Assembly: GCA_000697355.1 (NCBI GenBank)
Contig: JNEN01001275.1
Span: forward strand, 62,001 to 126,000
Reading direction: 5' to 3'
Source: Syncephalastrum monosporum B8922
Lineage: Eukaryota; Mucoromycota; Mucoromycetes; Mucorales; Syncephalastraceae
DNA: 64,000 nucleotides
Of the stretch, positions 1 through 11,673 are shown piece after piece. The notes under the pieces are model-generated. The model was not told the DNA's origin and ran no database searches. It saw only the letters and a program-made list of their open reading frames with translations. Within the stretch, counting starts at the first letter, position 1. The number at the start of each line of letters is the position of its first letter. The position numbers were made by a program, and so were the translations under genes.

Positions 1-156
1 CCATCCCAAAGAGCATGGTAACATGTAGCTTACTGCATTTCAACGATGATTTGCAAAGCAAACTGTACTCATTAAGTTTTTTAAATAAAAAAAAAAGAAT
101 AAAAAAAAGCATTAATTACGTGTCCTTTTGTTTCTACATTATATAACATGATCCGT

Positions 157-3100
157 TCAAGAAATGATGCACTCGTCCGGCTGTGAGCTGCTGCGCGTGC
201 TCTTGCGTTTCCGACCCTTGGTTTCTCGTCCCGGCGTCGCAATCGAGCTATTGCGCGTATGTTTCTTCTTGGCACTCTTGCTCTCACTCACGTCGGGTTT
301 GGAGGGATTTTTCTCTTCCTGGAGCACCTCGTCTTCGTGAATGAACCGCAGGGTATCGTGGCTCCGTGTCGTGTGTGGGCGCCGCTGACTTCCGGTGGTG
401 AAAACCTTGGACAGCTTGCGTGTGCGTTCTCGCAGCTGCGTCGAGACCGACGCGGCCGGTCGTGGTGAAGGGGAAGGGGAAGGCGAAAGGGAAGGGCTCT
501 CGACCGATCCTCCGGTCGCAGCCGTGCCGCGGCTCAGGCTGCTCAATATGCTACTGTCCGACGGTCGGTGCTTGTAGCTGACAGGACTCGACACCGTCGT
601 CTTGAGCTGCTCCATCGATCGCCATCGAATACTGCTCTTGCCGTCGTCACCAACCATGTCAGAAAGGCATGCCGTCAGATGCCTGCATTTATCGTGGCAT
701 ATAAACCCACAGTCTAACAATAACCAATGAAGTTGTTGGTATACTTGATCCAGGCATATGTACAGCTCTGCTTTACCTTCACAGACGAAAGCATTGCGCT
801 TGATGGGAATTTGACATGCTTTGCATTTGATGGAAGCTGAGAGAAAAATAAAAGACGGATGTAAGCTTGGCGCTGTCCTTCGTTCATCTTTGCTGGGTTT
901 ACCTTTGGCGAAAGATCCTTTGACGAAGCAATGTTCACGCTCAACGATGGGCTCCTCTCCTTTGCCTTGGCGTTCCTGCAGTTTGTGCACCAGGATACTG
1001 TTGCGTTGAGTGGCCAACGAGGAAGGTTCTTCTGGGATTGAGCCCATGTCAGACACCGAACTCTGGTCGGTTTCGGAGAAGTTGGCCGCATTTTGCATGA
1101 TCCAGGGGTGCGTCAGCAACTCGAGCGCAGTAGGCCGATCATTCGGATTTTTACGGAAACACAGCTCCAAGAAGTCTCGCATATCCTACATACAGACAGC
1201 TTAGTGGGCAAAATCAGACATGGAGCACTTGGACCTACACTGGGTAAAGATACAGGTAGCGGAGGACAGTCGTCTTCTACGATGCGGAATAAGGTTGTCA
1301 TGGGTATCAAATCGGCGTAGGGCGGCTTGCCGGTATATAGCTCGATAATGGTACAGCCCAAAGACCTAGGGTACGTAGGTTAGGTATCTCTTTGACCCTG
1401 TGTCTTCGTTTTCTTGTTTCCTACCAGATGTCCGACTTTGTTGTCGCACCTTTGAGCTCGATCACTTCGGGCGCCACTAAGAACCAGAAAAACCAAAATG
1501 AGTCTCGTCTCCTCCACCATGTCTTGGACTTACTCCAGTTGGGTGTCCCTGCCACAGTGCCTGTAGCCGCTTCCTTGAGATGGAGGTTCAGCGACACGCC
1601 AAAATCGGACAACTTGACGTCGCCTGCTTTGGTGGTCAGGATATTGGCGGCCTTCAGATCACAGTGGGCGACATGCTGGTCGTGGAGATAGGCCAAGCCT
1701 TGTAGGATGCGGAGCGAATAGCTCGCAACCAGGCTTTCCGGAAAGCTACCAAAGGCTTTGAGGGTATTGGCCAGCGAACCGTTCTCGACAAACTCGAGCA
1801 CAATGTTGATGCATTCAGCGTCTTGAATGAAACCTTCGTATTTCACAATATTAGGGTGAGCCAGGGATTGCAAAAGACGTGCTTCTTGCTGAATATATAT
1901 AAGATGTTTAGCTCGGAAATCCTTGATTCATTTTTCGGCATACCATCACGTCCTCCAAGTCATTGTCGTTTGCCGATAGCTTGATTTGCTTAATGGCGAC
2001 CATTTGTCCCGTCTTGACGTTCAACGCCCTTTTTTTTATATATAGAACAGCTATGAGTACTTTAGCATTGACCCTCTCCTTTGTATTACCTGTAGACGGT
2101 GCCAAACTGGCCCTTGCCGATCGAGTTACCGAGCCTGTAAAGGCCGATACGGGCACCGGATTCGTCGCACAACTCGAGACAGGCAGACTCGTCCGGCACG
2201 GATTTGCTCTCTTTGGTAAATAAAGTACCTGTGGACTTGCGACGCGGCACGCCCGCGAGCAGCCGCTCTTCTGTGACGTCCTCGACAGGGACACGAAGCA
2301 CGTCTGTGGAGGGTGACACCTTGGGTGCCTTGGTGTGCCAGCCACCACGGTGCGAAGGGTGTGGCTGCGCTGCGCGCGCTTCCTGTTCGGTCTTGTAGAG
2401 GGGGGATGAGGCAGACTGGACCGGTGCCGACCGCGGCAGTCCGTTCTGTTGCGAACAGTCCAAAGGATCCTCGTCTAGATTATCTACCGTGCACGAGCGG
2501 ACGCTGTCCACCTGGAGGTGAAAGTCGCAGCGCTGCTGGCGTCGATGGTCGGTCCATTCCTGGTATCGCATATGAAAGGGCATCTTGCTCCGAATGGAGA
2601 GTTTTTTGCCAAAGGTGAGGGAGGAGAGCCGCGCGAGGCGAGATGCAGCCGCAGCCCCGACCGAACCGCCCAACTTGGCTGACGACGAGCTGCTACTGAG
2701 TGAGCCCTGAGGCGACGCGGAAGGGGTCTCGGGCGCGTTGATGGAGGGTTCGTTGGCTGGTATCATGACTCTGCATTTGAGGGACTCGTCCCTCTCTATG
2801 GCTGGGTGGGTGGGCGAGATGGGCGGTTCGAAAAGGGAGGCGAGATGCACCGGTGTAGAGAGATTTTTTGGTGTGCTTTTGCGCGTGCTCGTACTGTAGC
2901 CACTGTCCCCCGAGGAGTGGGCGTCCTCTGCGAGCGGTGATAAGCCTTCCGAGGCAGAGGGTGTCATGGCTGTCGCTTGAAAAGAAGCCTCTTCTCGGTC
3001 TGACGTTGGCGGTTGGAGGTTGTCACTGTCTGAGTTGAGACGAGGCAGGTGATAAGCGCCCGACGACGGCAGCAAATCTGGCGTGCAAGGTAAATCATCG

Positions 3101-4145
3101 CGTGTAAAGTGTGCTGACAAGTCGTTGACATATTCGTAGCGCGACCCTTGCTCCTTAAAGTGATGACTCCCCTTCTTTTCATCGCAGCAAGCATCAAGGG
3201 CCCCTTTTTCGACCGGATAAGAGTTCATTCCGTTGTCTCCAATGGTCAGGAGGGGATGACCGAGATGCGTAGCGTGGCAAGAAGACGCCGTGAGGCTCAC
3301 AGAGGAAGTCGTGAAACGTCGAAAGCGTTTACCGAGCTTGTTGGTATCGTCTGCTGCGAGCGTGGACAGGGCGCGTTCCGAGTAGCTGCAAGGCATGGAG
3401 GTGGAGTGTCGGTTCTGTAAGAACAGCAATGTCCTTAAGACCTAGTGTTCAGGAAATAGATGAGCACAGGGTGCGTGTGTCTTTGCAACAAACATGGAAT
3501 AGGGCGTACTGAGGATGAATTGGTGCCATAGATCAGGTCGTCTATATCAAACAGTGGTATATCCTGGACATACTGCATACAAAAGCAAAAGAGGCAAACC
3601 GTAAAAGGATGATGAATACACTTTGAATACACATGGGTGACGATCGCTTTTGTTTGTGCACACATACGTCCTGCGCCGTATTGAGAAATTGACTCAGGTT
3701 GGCAGCCTAAAATGAGTTTTGGGGAACCAAAAGTTAGTTCCAGGGGCAACTCAATTTCGGGTGATATATTGTAGTAAAGTAGTGCAGTATGTATCGGTAG
3801 CGGTCTGGTGTCTCTCTCTTACCCAGGCATCTTTTGTATTTTCGTAGTCAATCGAGTGGATACTGCCCGGATGCAAGCAGTTCATCAGCCTGCATGAAAA
3901 ATCGGCTGAAGTTGAGTACTTGAACGAGAGAAAGAAAGGAAGGTTAAAAGGTTCGATACGGACTTGCATAAAAGGACGCCGTCCCGCAGACAGGTGACAA
4001 GGTCGGAGGCGGGAATAGTTATATGAATGAGCGAGTGCAACCATTCACAGAGAAGAAGAATGCGGTTATGGTTGAGATGGTGCTTTGAAATGGCTCGACT
4101 GGGCAGGTCGCCGGACCCGGTTGGAAAAGACACGACTCGAGCCAT
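157..4145 (-). CDS. CH domain - Cdc7/SepH-like protein kinase - C1 zinc finger fusion
   Basis: Predicted 1073-residue Ser/Thr kinase in 12 exons: 4145-3964, 3889-3823, 3706-3668, 3572-3510, 3441-2090, 2028-1944, 1888-1534, 1476-1425, 1365-1239, 1185-903, 836-777, 713-157. Every junction keeps phase. Residues about 30-130 form a calponin-homology domain ([18 protein letters not shown], [16 protein letters not shown]). Residues 130-550 are Ser/Pro-rich and look disordered. The kinase domain spans about 555-805: glycine loop GKGQFG 559-564, VAIK lysine 581, DFG 691-693, APE present. It most resembles septation-network MAPKKKs (Cdc7/SepH). The catalytic loop reads HCD (671-673) instead of HRD. 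A C1-type zinc finger follows at about 859-907, then a basic Ser-rich tail. The large fifth exon carries both the end of the CH domain and the glycine loop, so the fusion is not a misjoin of two genes. The role in septation or cytoskeletal signalling is inferred. Confidence 0.88.
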
Positions 4146-5002
4146 AGTTGCATGCCAGAGTTAGAAGAAGAAGAGCAGATGCCAGATATAAAGAAATAAT
4201 AGGAGCAGGATATAGAAAAAGGGACGCGTGCGGAGACCGGGGAGAGGGATATATATAATAAGAGAGAGGGGCTCCTCCCAGGGAAATAGTGCACTAGAGA
4301 AAGAACAAAAATAAAAGGAAAAGAAACAGAGAACAACCTTTTACTGTGTGCAGGAGCTGAAGCATATATGTAATACTGTTCATACGACAAGTAAAAAAAA
4401 AAAAGGCGGGATATGATGCATTGTTGTTTGGCTTGCCTTTTCGAAGCAAAAAAATGTTGTAGCACCACAGCAAGGCGTTACGGTCCTTGAAACTGTGTTC
4501 CCACACCGCTGCTTTGCTCGGTGCACACGGACCCCGTCGCTCTGCTTTCTTTGTTCTCCTCCTCAAACCATGTTTTTCTCCATTTTGTTATAAATAGAAG
4601 GCATGGAGAGATCCTGCTGTAAGGTGTAAAGACCTCCATTTCCGAGCAAGTCCGTATGCGTCATGTCATGTCGATATCATGCAGCGTACATACAGGCTAT
4701 GGACGGTGATAAAAAGTCGTACAAGGAGACAGCTCATGGACACATGACGCGTAGCAGCAGCACAAGAGCAGACCAAAGAAAAAAATAATAAAGAGAAGAA
4801 AAACAATTGAGCTTGGTTAGCGTGCTTGTTATGTCTGGACGGGTGGGTGTAAAAAAAATAATCAGGACAAGATGCGGGCCCGTATATCAGGTTCAGCCAA
4901 ATGATGCGCAAAAATTCAGCTAAGCGGAAGTAGAATAAGCCACCCTTATAAAGTCTCATCAAGCGCACTTGGTGAGGTCCTGTTTTCCTGCTGTCTGTCG
5001 TG
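4146..5002. other. Divergent intergenic region between kinase and EIF3L
   Basis: No convincing gene. The stretch is A/G-rich with homopolymer runs (AAAAAAAAAAAG near 4393) and holds the 5' flanks of both divergent genes. Short open frames here have no recognisable content. Confidence 0.6.
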
Positions 5003-7012
5003 ATGTTTGACACCTTTGAAGAAGACGATCTCGTGGCTGAGGTTGAGCTCGTCGCTCAAGCCCGTTACTCCCAAAACAACGACGCAGACGATGCTTTTGA
5101 TGCCGAGGGTAACTTTTTTTTTTCACAAAATCGCGTAATCCCCCTTTTCTGGTTGTTTATTCATCTCTGTGTGTCTAGTAATCTCGGGTCAACAACCGTC
5201 TGCCGTCCAGATTCCTGATGGCGTCCGCAACTTTATCCTCTACTTCTACCGCAACGTTTTGGAGAACAATGTCTACGAGCTGCACAACGTGTATGACAGC
5301 TCTTTCAACAAACTCACCGACAAATACTACGCGAAGCAGCCTTGGCCTGAGGCTGAGGTCATTGCACCCCTCGTCAACGATGGTAATGCCAAAAGAGAAA
5401 AAAAAAGTTTTCTGCTGTTTGTATGGTATGAAACTCATATGTATATATGCGTGTGTATAGACCAGGTTTTCTTGACCCTCTATCGCGAGCTCTATTACCG
5501 TCACATTTATGCCCGCCTCACTCCTACCCTGGAGCATCGCTTCCGTTCCTACGAAAACTACTGCGATCTTTTCAACTACATCCTCAGTACGTATCTATAA
5601 TAAGTCGAAAGAAAGCCAAATGGGATCACACGATGCAATGTCACTTATCGGATGGAACAGATTCGGAAGGCCCCGTTAACCTCGAGCTGCCCAACCAATG
5701 GCTCTGGGATATCATTGATGAATTCATCTACCAATTCCAGTCTTTCAGCAACTACCGTGACCGCCTGAAGAACAAGACCGAGGAAGAGATTGCTCTTCTC
5801 CGTGATAACCCCCAGATCTGGAGCTGCTACAGCGTCCTGAACGTCCTGTATTCCTTCATTCAAAAGTCCCGCATCAACGAGCAGCTGCTCGTCAGCAAAA
5901 ACGGCGGTGACATGATGGAGGCTGCTGGTAAATACGGTGCCCGTCCTCTCTACAAGATGCTCGGCTACTTCTCCATCATTGGTCTCCTTCGCGTCCACTG
6001 CTTGCTCGGTGACTACGTCCTTGCCCTCAAGATGATGGACAACATCCTGTTGAACAAGAAGGTAGGGGGAAAAGGTTTTATCGGCCCATGACACAATGCT
6101 GATCAGAGTGTGCACTCCAACTCTATAGGCCATGTTTGCACGAGTAACGGCCTGCCACGTCACCACCTACTACTACGTTGGTTTCGCCTACATGATGATG
6201 CGCCGCTATGCCGATGCCATCAAGGCCTTCTCTACTATCCTGTCGTTCATCCAGCGCACCAAGCAGTACCATTCCCGCTCCTACCAGTTCGATCAGGTAC
6301 CGCTTTTGATTCCATCCAGGGTAACAGTGCTCACACTGCTTATTGATTTAGATTGCCAAGAAGGGTGATCAGATGTACGCCCTCCTTGCCGTCTGCATCG
6401 GTCTCTGCCCTACCCGTCTCGACGAAAACATCCACTCCCAGCTCCGCGAAAAGTACGGCGAACAAATCGCAAAGATGCAAAAAGGGTACGTCAGCCGCTG
6501 TTGTGTGTAATTTTCGGCTGCTAAACCGGGCATGTGTGTATAGTGATGAGGGTCTGAGCGTCTTTGAGGAACTCTTCTCGTACGCATGCCCCAAATTCAT
6601 TGCCGCCACGGGTCGCCTCGATGCCGTCAACAAACAGCGCGTCGACCCTCACCAGAACCAGCTCAAGATCTTCAAGTCTGATATCAGCAACCAGATCATG
6701 CTCCCCACGCTGCGGTCATTCATGAAGCTCTACACCTCGATGGGCATTGACAAGCTGGCCAAGTTCCTCGAGATCGATGCCGAGGAGCTCAAGGCGCACC
6801 TGCTGGTGTTCAAGCAAAAGTCACGACAGTACAAGTGGGTCAGTGGCGATCTTCTCGAAGGCGAGTACCTGCCCACGTCGGACCTCGACTTCTGCCTCAA
6901 GCAGGACGTTGTGCACATTGCCGAGAGCAAGGTCGGCCGTCGATATGGCGACTGGTTCCTGCGTAACATCAACCGCTGCGAGGATATTGTGGCAAACTTG
7001 GAACAAAAATAA
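5003..7012 (+). CDS. EIF3L: Eukaryotic translation initiation factor 3 subunit L
   Basis: Predicted 535-residue eIF3 subunit L, a PCI-domain component of the eIF3 complex that binds the 40S ribosome in the cytoplasm. Seven exons: 5003-5108, 5179-5382, 5461-5586, 5661-6061, 6129-6296, 6352-6485, 6544-7012, all GT-AG with continuous phase. Family-typical stretches include [31 protein letters not shown], the [20 protein letters not shown] region and, near the C terminus, [11 protein letters not shown]. Length matches the family (about 500-560). The start ATG at 5003 is followed by an acidic N terminus (FEEDD). Introns are 45-80 nt. Nothing is missing or odd. Confidence 0.95.
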
Positions 7013-7152
7013 AATAAACGCATTTCTTTTTTGGTTTTTCTCGGTTGTAGATATCTTAATTTCGTTGGCATGATATATATTATATATGTAGGTACGTATA
7101 CATGCACGCATGTATACATGGAAGACGCGTTTTATAGATGCATACAGAGAAT

Positions 7153-8097
7153 TTACATGAGCAAGTCTGCAAAGTAGTCTGAAAACTCTTCCTCGTGTGT
7201 CTTTTCGACCTTGGTTTCCAACGGCTGTTTCCAAATGTTGCTGGCATTGTCCTTTTCTGTCTCTTTTCGCTTACTTTTCTTGCCCTCTCCTTCATCACCC
7301 TCGTCCGAAGAGTGCTCTTCCGACTTGCTTTCACGCTCTTCTTCTGTATCTGACCGACGATGGCGGCGCTTATGTTGGCTTGCCTTGAGTTCTTCTTCGC
7401 GTTTTCGCTTTTTGCTGGCACGTTTCATGGTCTTGTAATTGAGCTTGTAAGAGCAGTCGGGACAGAGCCGCACCTTGACGAGCTCATTTTTCCGTACACC
7501 GTCCTCCACGTAGGCAAAGTTGACTTCCCAGCTTTTGAGAGATGCCGTAGTGTCACAGCGTGTCGAGCCGCATGCAAATTGACCTACCTTTAAAGTGAGA
7601 CGTGGACATTGATCGTGCGCCTGCTTCCTACCTTTGCCCGAGACCACCTCGGACTCTGTTCGCCAGCGTAGAGCAATCTTTCCTTCTTTGTAGTATTTGA
7701 GCTCGCATATGGCGTATTCTTTAAAGAGCTGGTCGTGGTATTTTTTGGCGAGGCGCTGCTCCCAGTCGAGGTCGTCTTCGTTTTCTGGCGGCAGAAACCT
7801 TGGCATGGCTTTTTGTTTTCATACCCTATTCATATGCAATGCGTGGATCTACCTGTGGTGTTTGCGTATAATCTCATGCTCAGGATTATGCACTTTGGCT
7901 CGATCGTCGCGTGGCAAGTTTCCCCGGCCGTAGAATAGTACATAGTTCTGGATCAGCTTCCTGTGCCGAGTATACTAGACAGACCCACAGGTCTATGTAA
8001 GTCTCGGTGTGCAGCTACGGTCGTATTGGCTTACAGCATCGACACCGTTGAGCTGATTACGGAATGCGGGTGCGAGCTTGAATCGATCGGAACCCAT
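7153..8097 (-). CDS. FRA10AC1: FRA10AC1-family splicing-associated nuclear protein
   Basis: Predicted 260-residue homologue of FRA10AC1, a nuclear protein associated with the spliceosome in animals and plants. Four exons: 8097-8035, 7974-7853, 7798-7632, 7583-7153. Conserved features in order: an N-terminal helix ending NYVLFYG, NPEHEIIRKHHRFL, EQRLAKKYHDQLFKEY, RWRTESEVVSGKGQFACG, then a CxxC-type pair (LCPDCSYKLN) that with the CG..C residues probably binds zinc. The C-terminal 90 residues are a Lys/Arg/Glu/Ser-rich tail typical of splicing proteins. Ignoring the 3' acceptor inside the GKG/QF codon would give a spurious 17-residue insertion. It lies tail-to-tail with EIF3L and starts 101 bp from the divergent MED4 start. 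Confidence 0.9.
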
Positions 8098-8198
8098 TTG
8101 CACACTGAGGGGAAAAGAAGTAGAAGAAGCAAAAGAAGGCGGAAATACAAAGCGTCTGTTTCTCTTCTACCTTTACTAATCTATTTCGCTCCCTCCTC

Positions 8199-9072
8199 AT
8201 GAACGTGTCTCTACGCGATCACGTCAGCGATCTGTTGAGGAGATACGCTGACCTTGTGCACAAATATTTCCAAGCGCTCAATACCGTGGCAGAAAACTCT
8301 TCGCAAGACAACGCGCCATCGCCAGAAGAGCTAGTCAAAGACATTCTCGACACAGATACCCAACTTCAAGCTGCTCTGGAGCAAAGTACGCTACTAACAG
8401 GTCCACTCTGTCTCGGATATTAACACTGCCATTGCTCCAGTTGAACAACATCAGAACCGTCAACGATGTATCATTCGCGTTCAGGACAACTTCCAGAAAC
8501 ACCAGATCGCGCTCCTCAACATTGTCAAGCAGCTCGATGCCTCCCGTCAAGATCTCGATAAGGACCTCGCCAAAGCAAGCAAGGAACGAGAAGCCACCCT
8601 CTACACCGAAAAATGTACCGTATCCCTATTTGCTTCTTTGACAAGTTGCACACTCACCTTTATTACTTTATTTTTGTATGTAGCCAATCTCAATTTCACC
8701 GACATCCTCTCTTATGCATCCAAACTTTCCAAGTACACATCGGCACCTCCCAACTTTGAGCTGCTCAGCAGAGAAGCCAAGGTCGACTTTCAAAAGCCTT
8801 ATCCGGACGAAGAGCGTATGCGTCGTGGCCTTCTCTACTGGCAGCATTCCGATACCAGCGTGCCCCCAGAAATGACAGGTACCCTATCTGACAGAGAGAA
8901 CAAGGGCCTTGTACTCATCTACTGCATAGGTACAAGCCCGCGGAGCGATGCGTCACAAAAAGAAGTACGGCAGAGTGAACAAAGAGCCAAACGGCCATCC
9001 AGCGACGAGACAGCACAGGGCTCTGGAGATCCCTTCTGGATTCTTGATCTTAACCCAGACTTAGAGTCATGA
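8199..9072 (+). CDS. MED4: Mediator complex subunit 4
   Basis: Predicted 232-residue Mediator subunit of the middle module, acting in RNA polymerase II transcription. Four exons: 8199-8385, 8441-8614, 8684-8878, 8930-9072. The N-terminal half is helical/coiled-coil (LRDHVSDLLRRY, then LLNIVKQLDASRQDLDKDL). The signature NFTDILSYASKLSKYTSAPP followed by KPYPDEERMRRGLLY is the MED4 core. The protein ends with the family-like DLNPDL motif just before the stop. The start is the first ATG of the frame and gives the expected N-terminal helix. It shares a 101-bp divergent promoter with FRA10AC1. Confidence 0.9.
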
Positions 9073-9306
9073 TAAGCTTCACATATTTAAACCTATCCCT
9101 TTTGATTTGCGTTCATATAGACACTGTATGGTGTGATCATGACTATCCTCTGTCGGTCGATTTGAATCCAGTGGGTGTTTAATATGAACGACTGACTGCA
9201 TCATCGACAAAATGTGCCATGTTCCACTCTCTGGACATGCTAAGCAACACTTCTCTTATATTTCTGTTTTTCTTTTATTTCTGTACACTATATCTTGGTG
9301 AAATGT

Positions 9307-10870
9307 CTATCGGCCATGCAAGTGCTCCAGGAGCGTCTCTACTTCTGATATAAACTGTCTGAGGGCGCGCTGTTCCGTCTGGCCAAAGACGAAGCCCACG
9401 ATCAAAGCAATCGTACCCGCCGCAGCAAGCAGGATCAAGACGAGGCCAACGACAAAAGACAGCGCGCCGTTGTGGGACACGGATAGTAAGACACACAGTG
9501 AGAGCACCAACAAGACAGCCGCGACAAAAAAGACGAGCAACCAGTGGGCGGTCCGCTGGGTCGCAATCTGGTCGCGCTGGAGCAACTCCAGGATATCGTG
9601 CACCATGGACGACGCCAGGTTGGTTTTGGTCGGATGCAGCGCCAGAGCCTCGGTATCCTTCCCACCGCTGTGGATGGTGAACGTCGAATGCACGCCAAAA
9701 TGGTCGGAATAGCTCATATGGGTGCCGGGGATCCGGTCTGTCAAGGTGACCTCCGACTGGTCACAGACCAATTGGGGCGTGCGTCGATAGAAGATGTAGT
9801 CCAGCCGTTGGCCGACGCCGTGCTTGCCTTTCTTAGCCCACGAGTTGAGAGGCGAGTCGCATGTAATGCCCAAATGCTGGACGACCGCTGATTCATCTGT
9901 CAAGATATCTTGGCGCTGAGGGTCATTGGCGTGTGCATCGAGCCACGAGTCGGACATGTACGCGTGGTCCTTCAAGAGCTGATAGTTGTAACTCGTCGGT
10001 ATGCTGTTGAAGTCGCCGGTCTATGTGTGTCGTGTGGTCAGCATTCAGGGAGTGTGTGTGTGTGTGTGTGAGGCTAGTGAGGTGGAACCTACCGCGATAA
10101 CATGTCTGCCTTGGGCGGCGGACATGCGCAGACGATTCGCCAACTCCCATGATTCGGATACGCGGTGACCCTCGTATTCGTCCGCGTCTCCATAGCCAGC
10201 ATGGAGCTAGACGAGCAGTGAGTATCCTGATCGCAGCATCTTATTAGGTGCTTGCTTACATGGGTGGTGAATACTTCAATGATATCCAATTCTGGATGCT
10301 CAATGCAAGCCGAGGCAAAGCCTTTGCCTACGTAAAAGTCGCCGTGATACACCTTGAGGGGTCTGCCTGCGAGGGTATATCGAAAGTACGATGCATCGAC
10401 AATGGGGAACTTGGATAGAATGGCGAGCCCGCTCCCGAGAGCACCGCTTGACGATACGACAAGTATGAGCCAGAACTGCAGACACGCCCAGGAAGCATCC
10501 CTCTTTCCTCACCTGTAAAAGTACTTTGCATAAGGCAGCGAGGAGTTGGTCTTGATCTTGAGATAGTCAAAGTCTTCTTGCACCCAGAGCTCTTGGAGTG
10601 TTACAATGTCGTAGTTGGCTACACTAATCGCATCTGCAATCGCCCGTAGACGGAATCGACGCTGCTTCGAGACTGCATAAAGACCCCTAGCGAGAGAGTA
10701 CACCGACGTCAATAGGACCACAGCGCGTTATGCTCTTCGCCGTCATACCAGCAATTCAGCGAGAGAACGGAAAGCGTAGACAACGAAGACGATGAGGCAG
10801 ACATTTGATCGACCAACCAAGCATAGGCGAGTGCACAAGCAGCCGGGCAAAGCACGGACGTGAGATTCAT
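9307..10870 (-). CDS. ISC1: Inositol phosphosphingolipid phospholipase C / neutral sphingomyelinase
   Basis: Predicted 436-residue Mg-dependent enzyme of the endonuclease/exonuclease/phosphatase fold that hydrolyses inositol phosphosphingolipids (or sphingomyelin) to ceramide at membranes. Five exons: 10870-10749, 10686-10513, 10446-10260, 10206-10093, 10020-9307. Catalytic motifs are all visible: SLNCWGL, LQELW (metal-binding Glu), FTTHLHAGY, TGDFNS, GQRLDYIFYR and SYSDHFGV. Two adjacent hydrophobic helices near the C terminus (WLLVFFVAAVLLVLSLCVLL and the following SFVVGLVLILLAAAG region) match the two C-terminal membrane spans of yeast Isc1. The N terminus is also hydrophobic. Intron 4 carries a (GT)n tract at about 10052-10070. 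Confidence 0.92.
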
Positions 10871-11673
10871 CTTTTTTATTCCACGCGTGCGTATAAAAAA
10901 GGCAAGTCAGTTTGTTTCTTTTTGCTTGGACGCGCTCTTTGTTGAATGTTCTGGCACAGCTCGAACTAAAAATATATACAGAATGGTCCGGCTGTGGCAA
11001 GAATATGCAGGAAAAAGAAAAGGCGGCTTCCCACACCTTCACAGCATTCTATAGCATCGACTAGGTATGCCCCTTCATTGTCCCATGCCTGCAGAGTACT
11101 TGCTTTCTTGTAGGCGATACCATATCCTACTTGCCAAGGATGCTGCTGCCATTTAATTATTGCTTGCCCATCCTGGATCCTGACGAAAACTCAATGATAC
11201 ACATGGTTGAAATAAACGAAAAGGTGGCACTGCAATGAGAAAAGTAGCAGGTATCATGGAAATGCAGTGTAGTGTCTATCGCCCACCTGGATACATTGCC
11301 CTGTGGCATAACAATAAGATTGCCCTGGACATGCGCTATGCGCTATGCGCTAGACCAGAAAAATGTAGCAAGTGTGCATCTTGCCTTTCTGGGAATCTGG
11401 ATTGTGGGTGTGCTTCAGTCGCCGACGGTGTTCGCGTGCTTCCACGTTGTGATCGTCCATCCGACCAGCATTCGCTCACTTGACCAATCCCGGCCTTGTT
11501 TCACCTGAGCGCCTCATCATAGGGCGGATATCCCTTCGTCACCTCTAGACAACCCCTGCCCAGATTCACAGTCTACGACAACTGGACTCCTCATTCGAAA
11601 CCATTCGCCCATCGCCCTACCCTGCCCTGTCCAGCCCTCTTTTTCCTAATCCGCCTTCTTCTTCTCGTCACTC
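10871..11673. other. Divergent intergenic region ISC1/MON2
   Basis: About 800 bp with no supported gene. A small direct repeat of ATGCGCT units lies near 11332-11350. The final 150 bp before the MON2 start is C/T-rich, as expected for a fungal 5' leader. Confidence 0.6.
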
